From: Pseudomonas caspiana
GTDB taxonomy: Bacteria > Pseudomonadota > Gammaproteobacteria > Pseudomonadales > Pseudomonadaceae
Direction: 5' to 3'
Assembly: GCF_002158995.1 (NCBI RefSeq)
Contig: NZ_LOHF01000023.1
Span: 39,420 to 103,419 of the forward strand
DNA length: 64,000 nt
The notes beneath the pieces were generated by a model. The model did not search any database, had not been told where the DNA came from, and worked only from the letters and a program-made list of their open reading frames with translations. Below, piece after piece: positions 1 to 7,107 of the stretch. Every line of letters begins with the position of its first letter. Positions within the stretch are counted from its first letter, which is position 1. Both the position numbers and the translations under genes were made by a program.

Positions 1-1454
1 CAGAAAAACTCGCCCATGCGCAGCAGTTCGGTTCTGCTGTAGCCAAGTGTCTGGCCCAGGTTGTGGTTGCTATAGATCATCCGCTGGCTCAGAACGTCCT
101 GAACATACAGATGATCGGGTACGGTGCGGACCACATTCGACCAGAACCCTTCACGCTCCTGCTGCGACAGCTCGATCCGCTTGCGACTGGTGATGTCGCC
201 AATACTCAGAATAACGGCATTGAGGTCTTCGCGGTCTTCAGGCAGTCGCAATACCAGCCACAGGTGCTGATCTTCACCGCGATCCTGAGTCAGGCGGATT
301 TCGATCTCCAGTTGATCCTTTTTGGAAAGCAGGCCATGAATCAACGCTTGGCCAATACCTTGCCGACCGCGCTGACAGCCTTCGATCAAGTACTGCCAGG
401 CCTGCTCACTGGATTGAACATTGAGCAGGCTCAGTGCGACCTGATTGACTTCAGTGATGCGTATTTTGTGCAGGAGTGCATTCAACTGCCCGGGCTGCGC
501 CTTGAGCAGTGCGTCCAGGTCTTCACCGGTCTCGATTTGCAAAGTTTCGAGGTAACCAGGCAGGGCGGACATATCCAGCACACAGATCGCTACGCCAGCA
601 CCTTCGAATATGTCCTGGTAGCGGCGTCTGCTTTCATGCAATTGGCGTTGACGGCGACGCAGACTAAGCAGGGCCAGCAGCGGCAGGATCGAAAGGAACA
701 GACCCACCACACATTTTCCTATCAGCGGCCCGAGCAGTTGTTCTCGAGCCGTGCTGACATCGAACAGGCCGCGTAACTGCCAGTTGCTGTTGATCAGGGG
801 TTGAAGCAACACGCTCTCGACTTCGCCAATACTGCTGACCACCGGCTCATTCCGGATGGTGGTATCGCGGAACAGCAGGCGATCGGTGGAACGGTTTTCC
901 AGGCGCCAAAGAGGGTTGAAACCTTGACGGGCCTGTCGCGTCAGGGGCTTCAGTACGTCCGGCGCCAGACGCAAGGCCCAGTATTTCTGATCGTTTTCAG
1001 CGGGGTAACGGATCAGCAGATAGACCTGTGAACCGTCATCATTGTTGTCGTAGTAGTAAGGCCGACCCATAGCCTGCTGCAGTGTCTGTTTGAGAAACAG
1101 CGCGTCGGTCGACGTATCCATGCTATCGGTTGTCACTTTTCCGGTAGCGTCCAGCCACGCAACACTGCGCAGCGAGGGCAGGGATTGGCGCAAATTGGTC
1201 AGCAGACGTGTTTCCTGCTCGGGGCTTTGTGGCTCTTGCTGGCTGGTGTTGCTCAGGAGGTTGAGCGCAATCTGCGCGCTGAGCTCCATATTAAGGCTCA
1301 GCCGGTCGGCCAGTTGCACGCTGTAATCAAGGCTGCGCTGGCGTTGGCGATCCTGAGTCTGTTGAAACTGATCGATCAGTTGCCACAGGATCAATGCAAG
1401 CATTAACAACACCAATGCTGCCAGCACACCTTTTAATGACCCGCGCAACGGCAT
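1..1454 (-). CDS. Membrane PAS sensor protein, MorA-like, 5' part only (cut by window edge)
   Basis: The gene reads leftward from an ATG at 1454 and is open to the window edge, giving about 484 residues with no stop. Seen: a hydrophobic segment at about residues 7-27, a roughly 220-residue periplasmic region with the look of a double-Cache/CHASE sensor, a second membrane segment near 250-270 followed by an Arg-rich stop-transfer stretch, and then two PAS-like stretches, one of which starts YQDIFEGAGVAICVLD and ends in a typical GDITSRKRIE linker. The second PAS is cut. Family knowledge: such N-termini usually precede GGDEF/EAL or histidine kinase domains. In P. putida and P. aeruginosa a morA-type cyclic-di-GMP protein lies close to ettA, so MorA is my first guess, but the output domain is outside the window. 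Confidence 0.7.
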   Translation of the reverse strand, partial: MPLRGSLKGVLAALVLLMLALILWQLIDQFQQTQDRQRQRSLDYSVQLADRLSLNMELSAQIALNLLSNTSQQEPQSPEQETRLLTNLRQSLPSLRSVAWLDATGKVTTDSMDTSTDALFLKQTLQQAMGRPYYYDNNDDGSQVYLLIRYPAENDQKYWALRLAPDVLKPLTRQARQGFNPLWRLENRSTDRLLFRDTTIRNEPVVSSIGEVESVLLQPLINSNWQLRGLFDVSTAREQLLGPLIGKCVVGLFLSILPLLALLSLRRRQRQLHESRRRYQDIFEGAGVAICVLDMSALPGYLETLQIETGEDLDALLKAQPGQLNALLHKIRITEVNQVALSLLNVQSSEQAWQYLIEGCQRGRQGIGQALIHGLLSKKDQLEIEIRLTQDRGEDQHLWLVLRLPEDREDLNAVILSIGDITSRKRIELSQQEREGFWSNVVRTVPDHLYVQDVLSQRMIYSNHNLGQTLGYSRTELLRMGEFF

Positions 1455-1904
1455 AGCGGGTACGCCCCTGTTGGCGCTCGATGGAGACGAGTGTGCTGAT
1501 GTTGGCAACATTGATCCTGACTACTGAACTGAACAGGCTATTTGATAGATTACGGTTATCGCTGCGTCGGTGAGCGCCGGGCGCACTATAAGCTGCACGC
1601 CCAAAGGGCGGCTAGCATGCCCTGAGTTGTGGCTAAGTGCCAGCCCTGTTGGTTCAGACGGTTTGCCCTCAAGCCTGCATTCGGGTAGCTTTGCCCAACG
1701 CGCAGCCTCTGCCGACTTCTGCATGAGTGACTCCACTGCTTGCAAACTTTGATCCAGTTCCACGGCGCTCACATCCTGCGATGTAGATAATTCAAGGCGT
1801 GGAACCGTCCAGCGGCAAGTGCCGGCGACAAATAAAAGCTTTTTTACGTCGGAGCGCCAAGCTCGCGTCTTTATTCAACAGTCATAAACCCAGGTTTTCA
1901 TCCC
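1455..1904. other. Intergenic stretch upstream of ettA, no convincing gene
   Basis: About 450 bases lie between the divergent PAS sensor gene and ettA. It must hold the promoters of both. A GTG-started 83-codon minus-strand frame (1772-1521) is present but has a badly spaced ribosome site and no family resemblance I recognise. No clear hairpin or REP element was seen. Confidence 0.5.
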
Positions 1905-3569
1905 ATGGCCCAATACGTCTTCACCATGCATCGGCTGAGCAAAGTTGTGCCGCCGAAGCGGGAAATTCTCAAAAATATTTCCCTGTCGTTTTTCCCGGGA
2001 GCCAAGATCGGCGTGCTCGGTCTGAACGGTTCGGGTAAATCCACTCTTCTGAAAATCATGGCGGGTGTCGATACCGAATTCGACGGCGAAGCGCGCCCGA
2101 TGCCTGAGCTGAACATTGGCTATCTGCCGCAAGAGCCACAGCTGGATCCGACCAAGACCGTGCGTGAAGTGGTTGAGGAAGCGGTCAGCGTGATCAAGAA
2201 CGCTCAGGCGCGTCTTGATGAAGTGTATGCAGAATATGCAGACCCGGACGCCGACTTCGACAAGCTGGCTGCCGAGCAAGCAAAGCTGGAAGCCATCCTG
2301 CAAGCCGCTGACGGCCATAACCTGGACCGCCAGCTGGAAGTCGCCGCCGACGCGCTGCGTTTGCCAGCATGGGATGCGAAGGTTGAAGTGCTGTCCGGTG
2401 GTGAGAAACGTCGTGTGGCCTTGTGCCGCTTGCTGTTGTCTGCCCCGGACATGCTGCTGCTCGACGAACCGACTAACCACCTGGATGCCGATTCGGTCGC
2501 CTGGCTTGAACATTTCCTGCACGACTTCCCGGGCACCGTGGTTGCGATTACGCACGACCGGTACTTCCTGGATAACGTCGCTGGCTGGATTCTGGAACTC
2601 GACCGCGGCGCTGGTATTCCTTACGAGGGCAACTATTCGGGCTGGCTTGAAGCCAAGTCCGATCGTCTGGCCCAGGAATCCAAGCAACAGTCGGCCCATG
2701 AAAAGGCAATGAAAGAAGAGCTGGAATGGGTTCGTAAAGGCGCCAAGGCGCGTCAATCCAAATCCAAGGCTCGTCTGCAACGCTTCGAGGAAATGCAATC
2801 GCAGGAATTCCAGAAGCGCAGCGAAACCAACGAGATCTACATCCCGGCAGGTCCTCGCCTGGGTGACAAGGTCATCGAGTTCAAGAATGTCAGCAAGGGT
2901 TACGGCGATCGCGTGTTGATCGACAACCTGTCGTTCGCCATGCCAAAAGGCGCGATTGTGGGCGTGATCGGTGGTAACGGTGCCGGTAAATCGACGCTGT
3001 TCCGCATGCTGATGGGCAAGGAACAACCGGATTCTGGCAGCATCGAGATCGGTGAAACCGTGCAACTGGCCTGCGTTGACCAGAGTCGTGACGACCTGGA
3101 CGGCAGCAAGACGGTGTTCCAGCAGATTTCCGACGGTTCCGACCAGATCCGTATCGGCAACTATGAAATCCCGTCGCGCACCTATGTCGGCCGCTTCAAC
3201 TTCAAGGGCGGCGATCAGCAGAAGTTCGTCAAGGATCTCTCTGGCGGTGAGCGTGGTCGCTTGCACCTGGCGCTGACCCTGAAGGAAGGCGGCAACGTCT
3301 TGCTGCTCGACGAACCGTCCAACGACCTCGACGTGGAAACCCTGCGTTCGCTGGAAGAAGCACTGCTGGACTTCCCTGGCGCCGCCATTGTGATTTCTCA
3401 CGATCGGTGGTTCCTGGACCGGGTTGCGACCCACATCCTCGCTTATGAAGATGACTCGCAAGCGGTGTTCTTCGAAGGTAACTACACCGAGTACGAAGCT
3501 GATCGCAAGAAACGCCTTGGCGATGCTGCGGCCCAGCCACACCGGGTACGCCACAAGAAACTGGCCTGA
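1905..3569 (+). CDS. ettA: EttA, energy-dependent translational throttle (ABC-F protein)
   Basis: ABC-F ATPase that binds the ribosomal E site and gates entry into elongation according to the ATP/ADP state; cytosolic, no membrane domain. The 554 residues hold two ABC cassettes: Walker A GLNGSGKS at 39-46 with signature LSGGEKRRVAL near 165, then a charged linker (about 240-315, rich in K/R/E, the P-site tRNA interaction motif region), then a second Walker A GGNGAGKS near 350 with signature LSGGERGRLHL near 445. Both Walker B/Glu segments (LLLDEPTNHLD and LLLDEPSNDLD) are intact. Length matches E. coli EttA (555). The N-terminus MAQYVFTMHRLSKVVPPKR is diagnostic for EttA over Uup or YheS. A rho-independent terminator follows directly. 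Confidence 0.97.
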   Translation: MAQYVFTMHRLSKVVPPKREILKNISLSFFPGAKIGVLGLNGSGKSTLLKIMAGVDTEFDGEARPMPELNIGYLPQEPQLDPTKTVREVVEEAVSVIKNAQARLDEVYAEYADPDADFDKLAAEQAKLEAILQAADGHNLDRQLEVAADALRLPAWDAKVEVLSGGEKRRVALCRLLLSAPDMLLLDEPTNHLDADSVAWLEHFLHDFPGTVVAITHDRYFLDNVAGWILELDRGAGIPYEGNYSGWLEAKSDRLAQESKQQSAHEKAMKEELEWVRKGAKARQSKSKARLQRFEEMQSQEFQKRSETNEIYIPAGPRLGDKVIEFKNVSKGYGDRVLIDNLSFAMPKGAIVGVIGGNGAGKSTLFRMLMGKEQPDSGSIEIGETVQLACVDQSRDDLDGSKTVFQQISDGSDQIRIGNYEIPSRTYVGRFNFKGGDQQKFVKDLSGGERGRLHLALTLKEGGNVLLLDEPSNDLDVETLRSLEEALLDFPGAAIVISHDRWFLDRVATHILAYEDDSQAVFFEGNYTEYEADRKKRLGDAAAQPHRVRHKKLA

Positions 3570-3585
3570 TATTCAGGTGGTACAA

Positions 3586-3616
3586 AAAACGGAGCCTTTG
3601 GGCTCCGTTTTTTTTG
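3586..3616 (+). terminator. Rho-independent terminator of ettA
   Basis: Stem ACGGAGCC, loop TTT, stem GGCTCCGT, followed by a run of eight T. It lies 17 bases after the ettA stop. Confidence 0.93.
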
Positions 3617-3630
3617 CACCACTATTCAGG

Positions 3631-3704
3631 TAGGAGCGAACGTGTTCGCGAGACAAACGACCGGGTGTGTCAGGTGCATCGCCTTGCGAACACGTTCGCT
3701 CCTA
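3631..3704. repeat. REP doublet (REPIN), TTGTTCGCGAG type
   Basis: Inverted pair: arm TAGGAGCGAACGTGTTCGCG, about 30 bases of spacer, then its complement ending in CGCTCCTA. The same arm (with ACTTG for ACGTG) recurs at 17365-17443 and 17980-18053. It sits between convergent ettA and greB-like genes. Confidence 0.9.
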
Positions 3705-3717
3705 GCGGTGGGCATAT

Positions 3718-4215
3718 CTACACATCCGGTTCAATCAGAACAATCTCGATATCCTGATCCCCAGCCGGACGCTTCCACAGCACTTCATCGCCCAGCTGCG
3801 CGCCAATCAAGGCACGGCCCAGCGGCGAAGCCCAGTTGATCAAGCCCGCTGTTGCGTCTGCTTGATCTTCGCCCACCAGATGCACGCGATGTTTTGTGTT
3901 TTCTTCATCCACGTACGTCACCCAACTGCCGATCTGAACCTTCTCCTTTGAAATGGCCGGGGCGACTACCTGCGCACTTTGCAGACGCTGGTTGAAGTAG
4001 CGAAGGTCGCGTTCAAGGTCAGCCAGCAGTTGTTTGTCGTTGTCCTCATCCCGCGCAGCGATTTCACTGTGCCTGGCTTGAAGTTCTGCAACGCGGTGCT
4101 GCAAATGCTCCAGACCGCTGGCAGTGACGTAATTGGGTTGCTCACTGATCAGGCGCTCGACCGGCTGGTCGGCATCTGCAGCGGCATTGTCTTCGTTGAC
4201 GAAGGCGCGGCTCAT
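3718..4215 (-). CDS. GreA/GreB-family transcription elongation factor, GreB-like
   Basis: 165 residues with the Gre architecture: an N-terminal coiled coil (about 40-95) and a C-terminal FKBP-like domain (about 100-165, with IGSWVTYVDEENTKHRVHLVGED and SPLGRALIGAQLGDEVLW). Gre factors enter the RNA polymerase secondary channel and stimulate transcript cleavage. The C-terminal half matches GreB well. The coiled-coil tip does not: the GDxxENADY loop of GreA/GreB is replaced by a stretch reading HSEIAARDEDND. It is either a GreB ortholog with a shifted acidic tip or a Gre-fold paralog with another role. Single gene, convergent with ettA. Confidence 0.85.
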   Translation of the reverse strand: MSRAFVNEDNAAADADQPVERLISEQPNYVTASGLEHLQHRVAELQARHSEIAARDEDNDKQLLADLERDLRYFNQRLQSAQVVAPAISKEKVQIGSWVTYVDEENTKHRVHLVGEDQADATAGLINWASPLGRALIGAQLGDEVLWKRPAGDQDIEIVLIEPDV

Positions 4216-4292
4216 GGCTTTTCTCCTCTAATGAAGGTTGGGCCGTGGCAGCGGGGGATAAGTTTCGTTGAATATCGCGAGGACCCTGTCAC

Positions 4293-4367
4293 CTGTAGGA
4301 GCCGCCGAAGGCTGCGATGGGGGCGTGTCAGGATGAACGCTTTCGCAGCCTTCGGCAGCTCCTACAG
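4293..4367. repeat. REP doublet (REPIN), GCCGAAGGCTGCGA type
   Basis: Inverted repeat opening CTGTAGGAGCCGCCGAAGG and closing CCTTCGGCAGCTCCTACAG, with a roughly 35-base centre. Relatives are at 11373-11446 and, degraded, at 44164-44240. Confidence 0.9.
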
Positions 4368-4387
4368 ATATTCGCGCAGCTTGTGAA

Positions 4388-6241
4388 TCAATAGTGATAC
4401 CACTTCACCTCAAGCATCACTTCGTTCTGCGGGGAGCTCATTTGGCTGAATTCCCGCTGGGCGCTCAGGCGCAGGCCGAGGTTGCGTGACAACTCCCACT
4501 GCTGGTTGAGGCTGATGCTGCGGCGGACTTCGCCATTGGTGAAGTAATCGCCCTTGGTCTCCAGGCTCAGATTTCCGACTGGATTACGCCACAAAATACC
4601 GGTGTTGAAACCGGCAGCCGGTGAGATGAACTCGGCAAAATCATTGTTGTGTTCTACGCGAACCGTACCCAGTGCAAAGCCCAGCACATCGTCGCCCAAC
4701 TGCCATGTACCACCGGCGCCGCCGTTCACGTGGGAAACCAGCGTCTCGTCGCCGTGTTTGCCGAGCACTCGTTCCAGACCACCCGTCACTTGCCACGACC
4801 AGGGTTGCAGCAGCGCATTGCGCGGGGTCAGCGAACGAATCGTCGCCAGATCCAGTTGCTGTAACTGCCAGTGATTGCCTTCGTACTGGCGCAGCTTGAG
4901 TTGCAGGATTTCGATCTGCGCCCCCAGTGGGAAGCCATAGGCATTGTCATTGAGGTCGTGATACGCCATGCGCAGCCCGTACTCGGCGAAGGCCTTGTCA
5001 TCTCGGGTGCCGACGCCAGCCTGCCATGTCCGGGACTCATGACCGTCCTCCGGTAAACCGGGGCGTTCGATATCCAGCGCTGGCGGCGGATTCTGATTGA
5101 TTGCCCGCAGCAGCTCAAAACTACGCTGAGCGCGTCCGGCATCACGTTCCTGACCGTTGGCGCGGTAGCGCTCCAGGCGATACGCGGCATCCTGAATCAA
5201 CGCACGGCGTTCTTTGGGTTGCGCAAGGTATTCAGGGTTTCGCAGTTGCTTCTGATCGGCGCTGACGTCCAGTACCCATTGCTGCTCGGTGCTGTTCAGC
5301 GGTTTGGCACGCTCCAGCAGCTCGCGCTCGCGGGAAGGGCGGTAGTCGATCTTGTCGACAAGGCCTGCGGCTTTAACGGCTTTGACGGTATCGGTTGGGA
5401 TGGCGGTCAGCGGGAATTGCTCGGTCAGTTTCAAGCCGGGGCGCGCAACCTGCAGCAGTTCCAGCAGACGATAAGAGCAGTTTTCGTCGAAGAAGAAGTA
5501 GCCGAAACGGATCTGCTTGAGTTCCCACACGTGCTCCACCATGCGCCCGGTTTCTTCCGGGGTCAGGTTGAGGTGGTATTCCCAAAGGTCGCGGTTTTCC
5601 AGGCTGCGATATTCCGACAGTTTTTCCTGATAGGGCACCAGTGCGAACAGACCGGGGTAGCCGCCCGCCAAACCTTTCCACGCGTACAGAATGCTGTTGT
5701 CCATACCTTCGATGTAAGCGCCGAAGTTGATCGCATAGCTGAGCAGGGCGGTGTTGTTGGTCTTGACGTCAGCCTGGTCGATGCGCAACAGCGTATGGCC
5801 AAACATGGACGACGGGCTATTCAGGTAAGCGGCGGGGAAGATCATCACTGCACTGTCGGGCGCAACGTCCTTGAACCACTGAGTGAACTCCTTGCACTCA
5901 ACGGCTGGCAGGTCTTTGAGCTGCAATTGATCCTTCAGCCAGCGAGTCCGTGCCGGGTAAACACACTGGGCGTGTTTCTCACCCGCGCTTGCCGGGGCAT
6001 AGAGGGCATCAAGGGTCGCGCTCAGCTCAGCCTTCGGGTCGTGTTCACCGTTGGCCGAGAGAAAGAATTTTGGGTCGTCAACATAGCTGCGCCAGCCACC
6101 GAGCTTCGCAGTTTCGTAATGCCCCAGTGAAATCCAGAACGGCTCATTGGCCAGTTGCTGCAAACGTTCATCGCTCGCGTGTTGCGCGGCGGACAGCGGG
6201 GTGCAGACGCAGAGCGCCAGATACACAAGGCGTTTGAGCAT
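4388..6241 (-). CDS. DUF4105 (Lnb N-terminal periplasmic domain) protein
   Basis: About 617 residues from the ATG at 6241. An upstream in-frame TTG at 6250 would add three residues, but the ATG directly before the signal peptide (MLKRLVYLALCVCTPLSAAQ) is preferred. A secreted N-terminus is followed by a DUF4105 domain with conserved segments such as MIFPAAYLNSPSSMFGHTLL and a cysteine/aromatic stretch FFDENCSYRLLELLQ that resembles a papain-like/permuted NlpC-type active-site region. The C-terminal third alternates polar and aromatic residues and ends in KWYHY, a beta-barrel-like ending suggesting association with the outer membrane. Biochemical function is not established. It stands alone, followed on the left by a REP element. 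Confidence 0.85.
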   Translation of the reverse strand: MLKRLVYLALCVCTPLSAAQHASDERLQQLANEPFWISLGHYETAKLGGWRSYVDDPKFFLSANGEHDPKAELSATLDALYAPASAGEKHAQCVYPARTRWLKDQLQLKDLPAVECKEFTQWFKDVAPDSAVMIFPAAYLNSPSSMFGHTLLRIDQADVKTNNTALLSYAINFGAYIEGMDNSILYAWKGLAGGYPGLFALVPYQEKLSEYRSLENRDLWEYHLNLTPEETGRMVEHVWELKQIRFGYFFFDENCSYRLLELLQVARPGLKLTEQFPLTAIPTDTVKAVKAAGLVDKIDYRPSRERELLERAKPLNSTEQQWVLDVSADQKQLRNPEYLAQPKERRALIQDAAYRLERYRANGQERDAGRAQRSFELLRAINQNPPPALDIERPGLPEDGHESRTWQAGVGTRDDKAFAEYGLRMAYHDLNDNAYGFPLGAQIEILQLKLRQYEGNHWQLQQLDLATIRSLTPRNALLQPWSWQVTGGLERVLGKHGDETLVSHVNGGAGGTWQLGDDVLGFALGTVRVEHNNDFAEFISPAAGFNTGILWRNPVGNLSLETKGDYFTNGEVRRSISLNQQWELSRNLGLRLSAQREFSQMSSPQNEVMLEVKWYHY

Positions 6242-6296
6242 ATAAAGCAACTATTCAGGTCAGGGGGCAATCAGGCAGCAGACGCGTCAACGCAAC

Positions 6297-6330
6297 AAAA
6301 AGCCCGCCCTCCGAGTGGAAGGGCGGGCGC
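6297..6330 (-). terminator. Rho-independent terminator of the DUF3015 gene
   Basis: On the minus strand, GCCCGCCCTTCC, loop ACTC, GGAGGGCGGGC, then TTTTTGTT. It lies just after the stop at 6338 and separates this gene from the DUF4105 gene. Confidence 0.92.
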
Positions 6331-6337
6331 AACGAGC

Positions 6338-6826
6338 TTATGCCTGGGTAGCGTACTTGGCCAGGGTTGGATCGTTTTTCAGTACGTCGAGGGTATTGGT
6401 GTGAACGTCTTCAGCGGTGGCGTCTGCCTTGCTGAAAATCTGGTTGAAGTGCTCGTGGGTGACAGCGGCGAAATGCGCACGGTCTTCCGGTGCAACGCCC
6501 AGCACGACCGCGTAAGTGGTCAGTGCTTCGCCTTGACCCATTGCCATGTCCTTGGAGAGCTCGTCCATCATGCCGTTCATGGCAATCCAGGATTTACCGC
6601 CGTAGGTCAGGGCGCTGTTGGTGGAGCAGCCATTGGTGCCCGAGGTCATGCCGAAAGTGGCGTTACCCGAAGTACCGTTAGTGGTTGATGCGAGGAAATG
6701 AGCGGGAGTACCGCGTTGACCTTCGAACAACATGTTGCCCCAGCCGCAATCCGGGCCACCAGGAGCCTGGGCCATAGCGTTGATGGAAACAGCTGCGAAG
6801 AGACTACCAAGAAGAATCCGTTTCAT
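6338..6826 (-). CDS. DUF3015 domain secreted protein
   Basis: 162 residues starting at the ATG at 6826, which is preceded by an AAAGAGAA ribosome site; an upstream in-frame start would add nine residues and spoil the signal peptide. Signal sequence MKRILLGSLFAAVSINAMAQ with an AMA-Q cleavage site, then the DUF3015 pattern: PDCGWGNMLFEGQRG, FGMTSGTNGCSTNS with paired cysteines, and a helical C-terminal half. It is a conserved periplasmic protein of pseudomonads and vibrios without an assigned function. It is closed by a strong terminator, so probably monocistronic. Confidence 0.87.
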   Translation of the reverse strand: MKRILLGSLFAAVSINAMAQAPGGPDCGWGNMLFEGQRGTPAHFLASTTNGTSGNATFGMTSGTNGCSTNSALTYGGKSWIAMNGMMDELSKDMAMGQGEALTTYAVVLGVAPEDRAHFAAVTHEHFNQIFSKADATAEDVHTNTLDVLKNDPTLAKYATQA

Positions 6827-7107
6827 AGCTTTATTCTCTTTATATTCAACCAAGGGTCAGGGTTCATGGCTTCAGTTGCGCCAAGGCGTCCAGCGTTAAA
6901 TGTCTGGTGCGCCAAGGTTGGAGCTTAGGCGTTATCCAAGGGTTCCGCCTTTTATTACAAAATGTTCATCAAAAAAACGCATTGATATAACGCTCTGGCC
7001 AGCGTACTGCGGGAGTTGTGACGACTTGAGTTCTTTACTGTCTTGCAAGTCGAGTCCAGCGAGCGCCAGAATGCCGCCATCTGCCCCGCCTGATGTAAGG
7101 ATGCCCG

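Noticed and set aside
63..1031. Plus-strand frames at the left edge
   Set aside because: They are the reverse of the PAS sensor coding frame, which runs unbroken to the window edge.
1521..1772. 83-codon minus-strand frame between the PAS sensor and ettA
   Set aside because: GTG start with a ribosome site only one base away, no recognisable family, and ordinary codon composition for an intergenic region.
1875..3554. 559-codon minus-strand frame opposite ettA
   Set aside because: Antisense shadow produced by high third-position GC; the plus strand encodes an unmistakable EttA.
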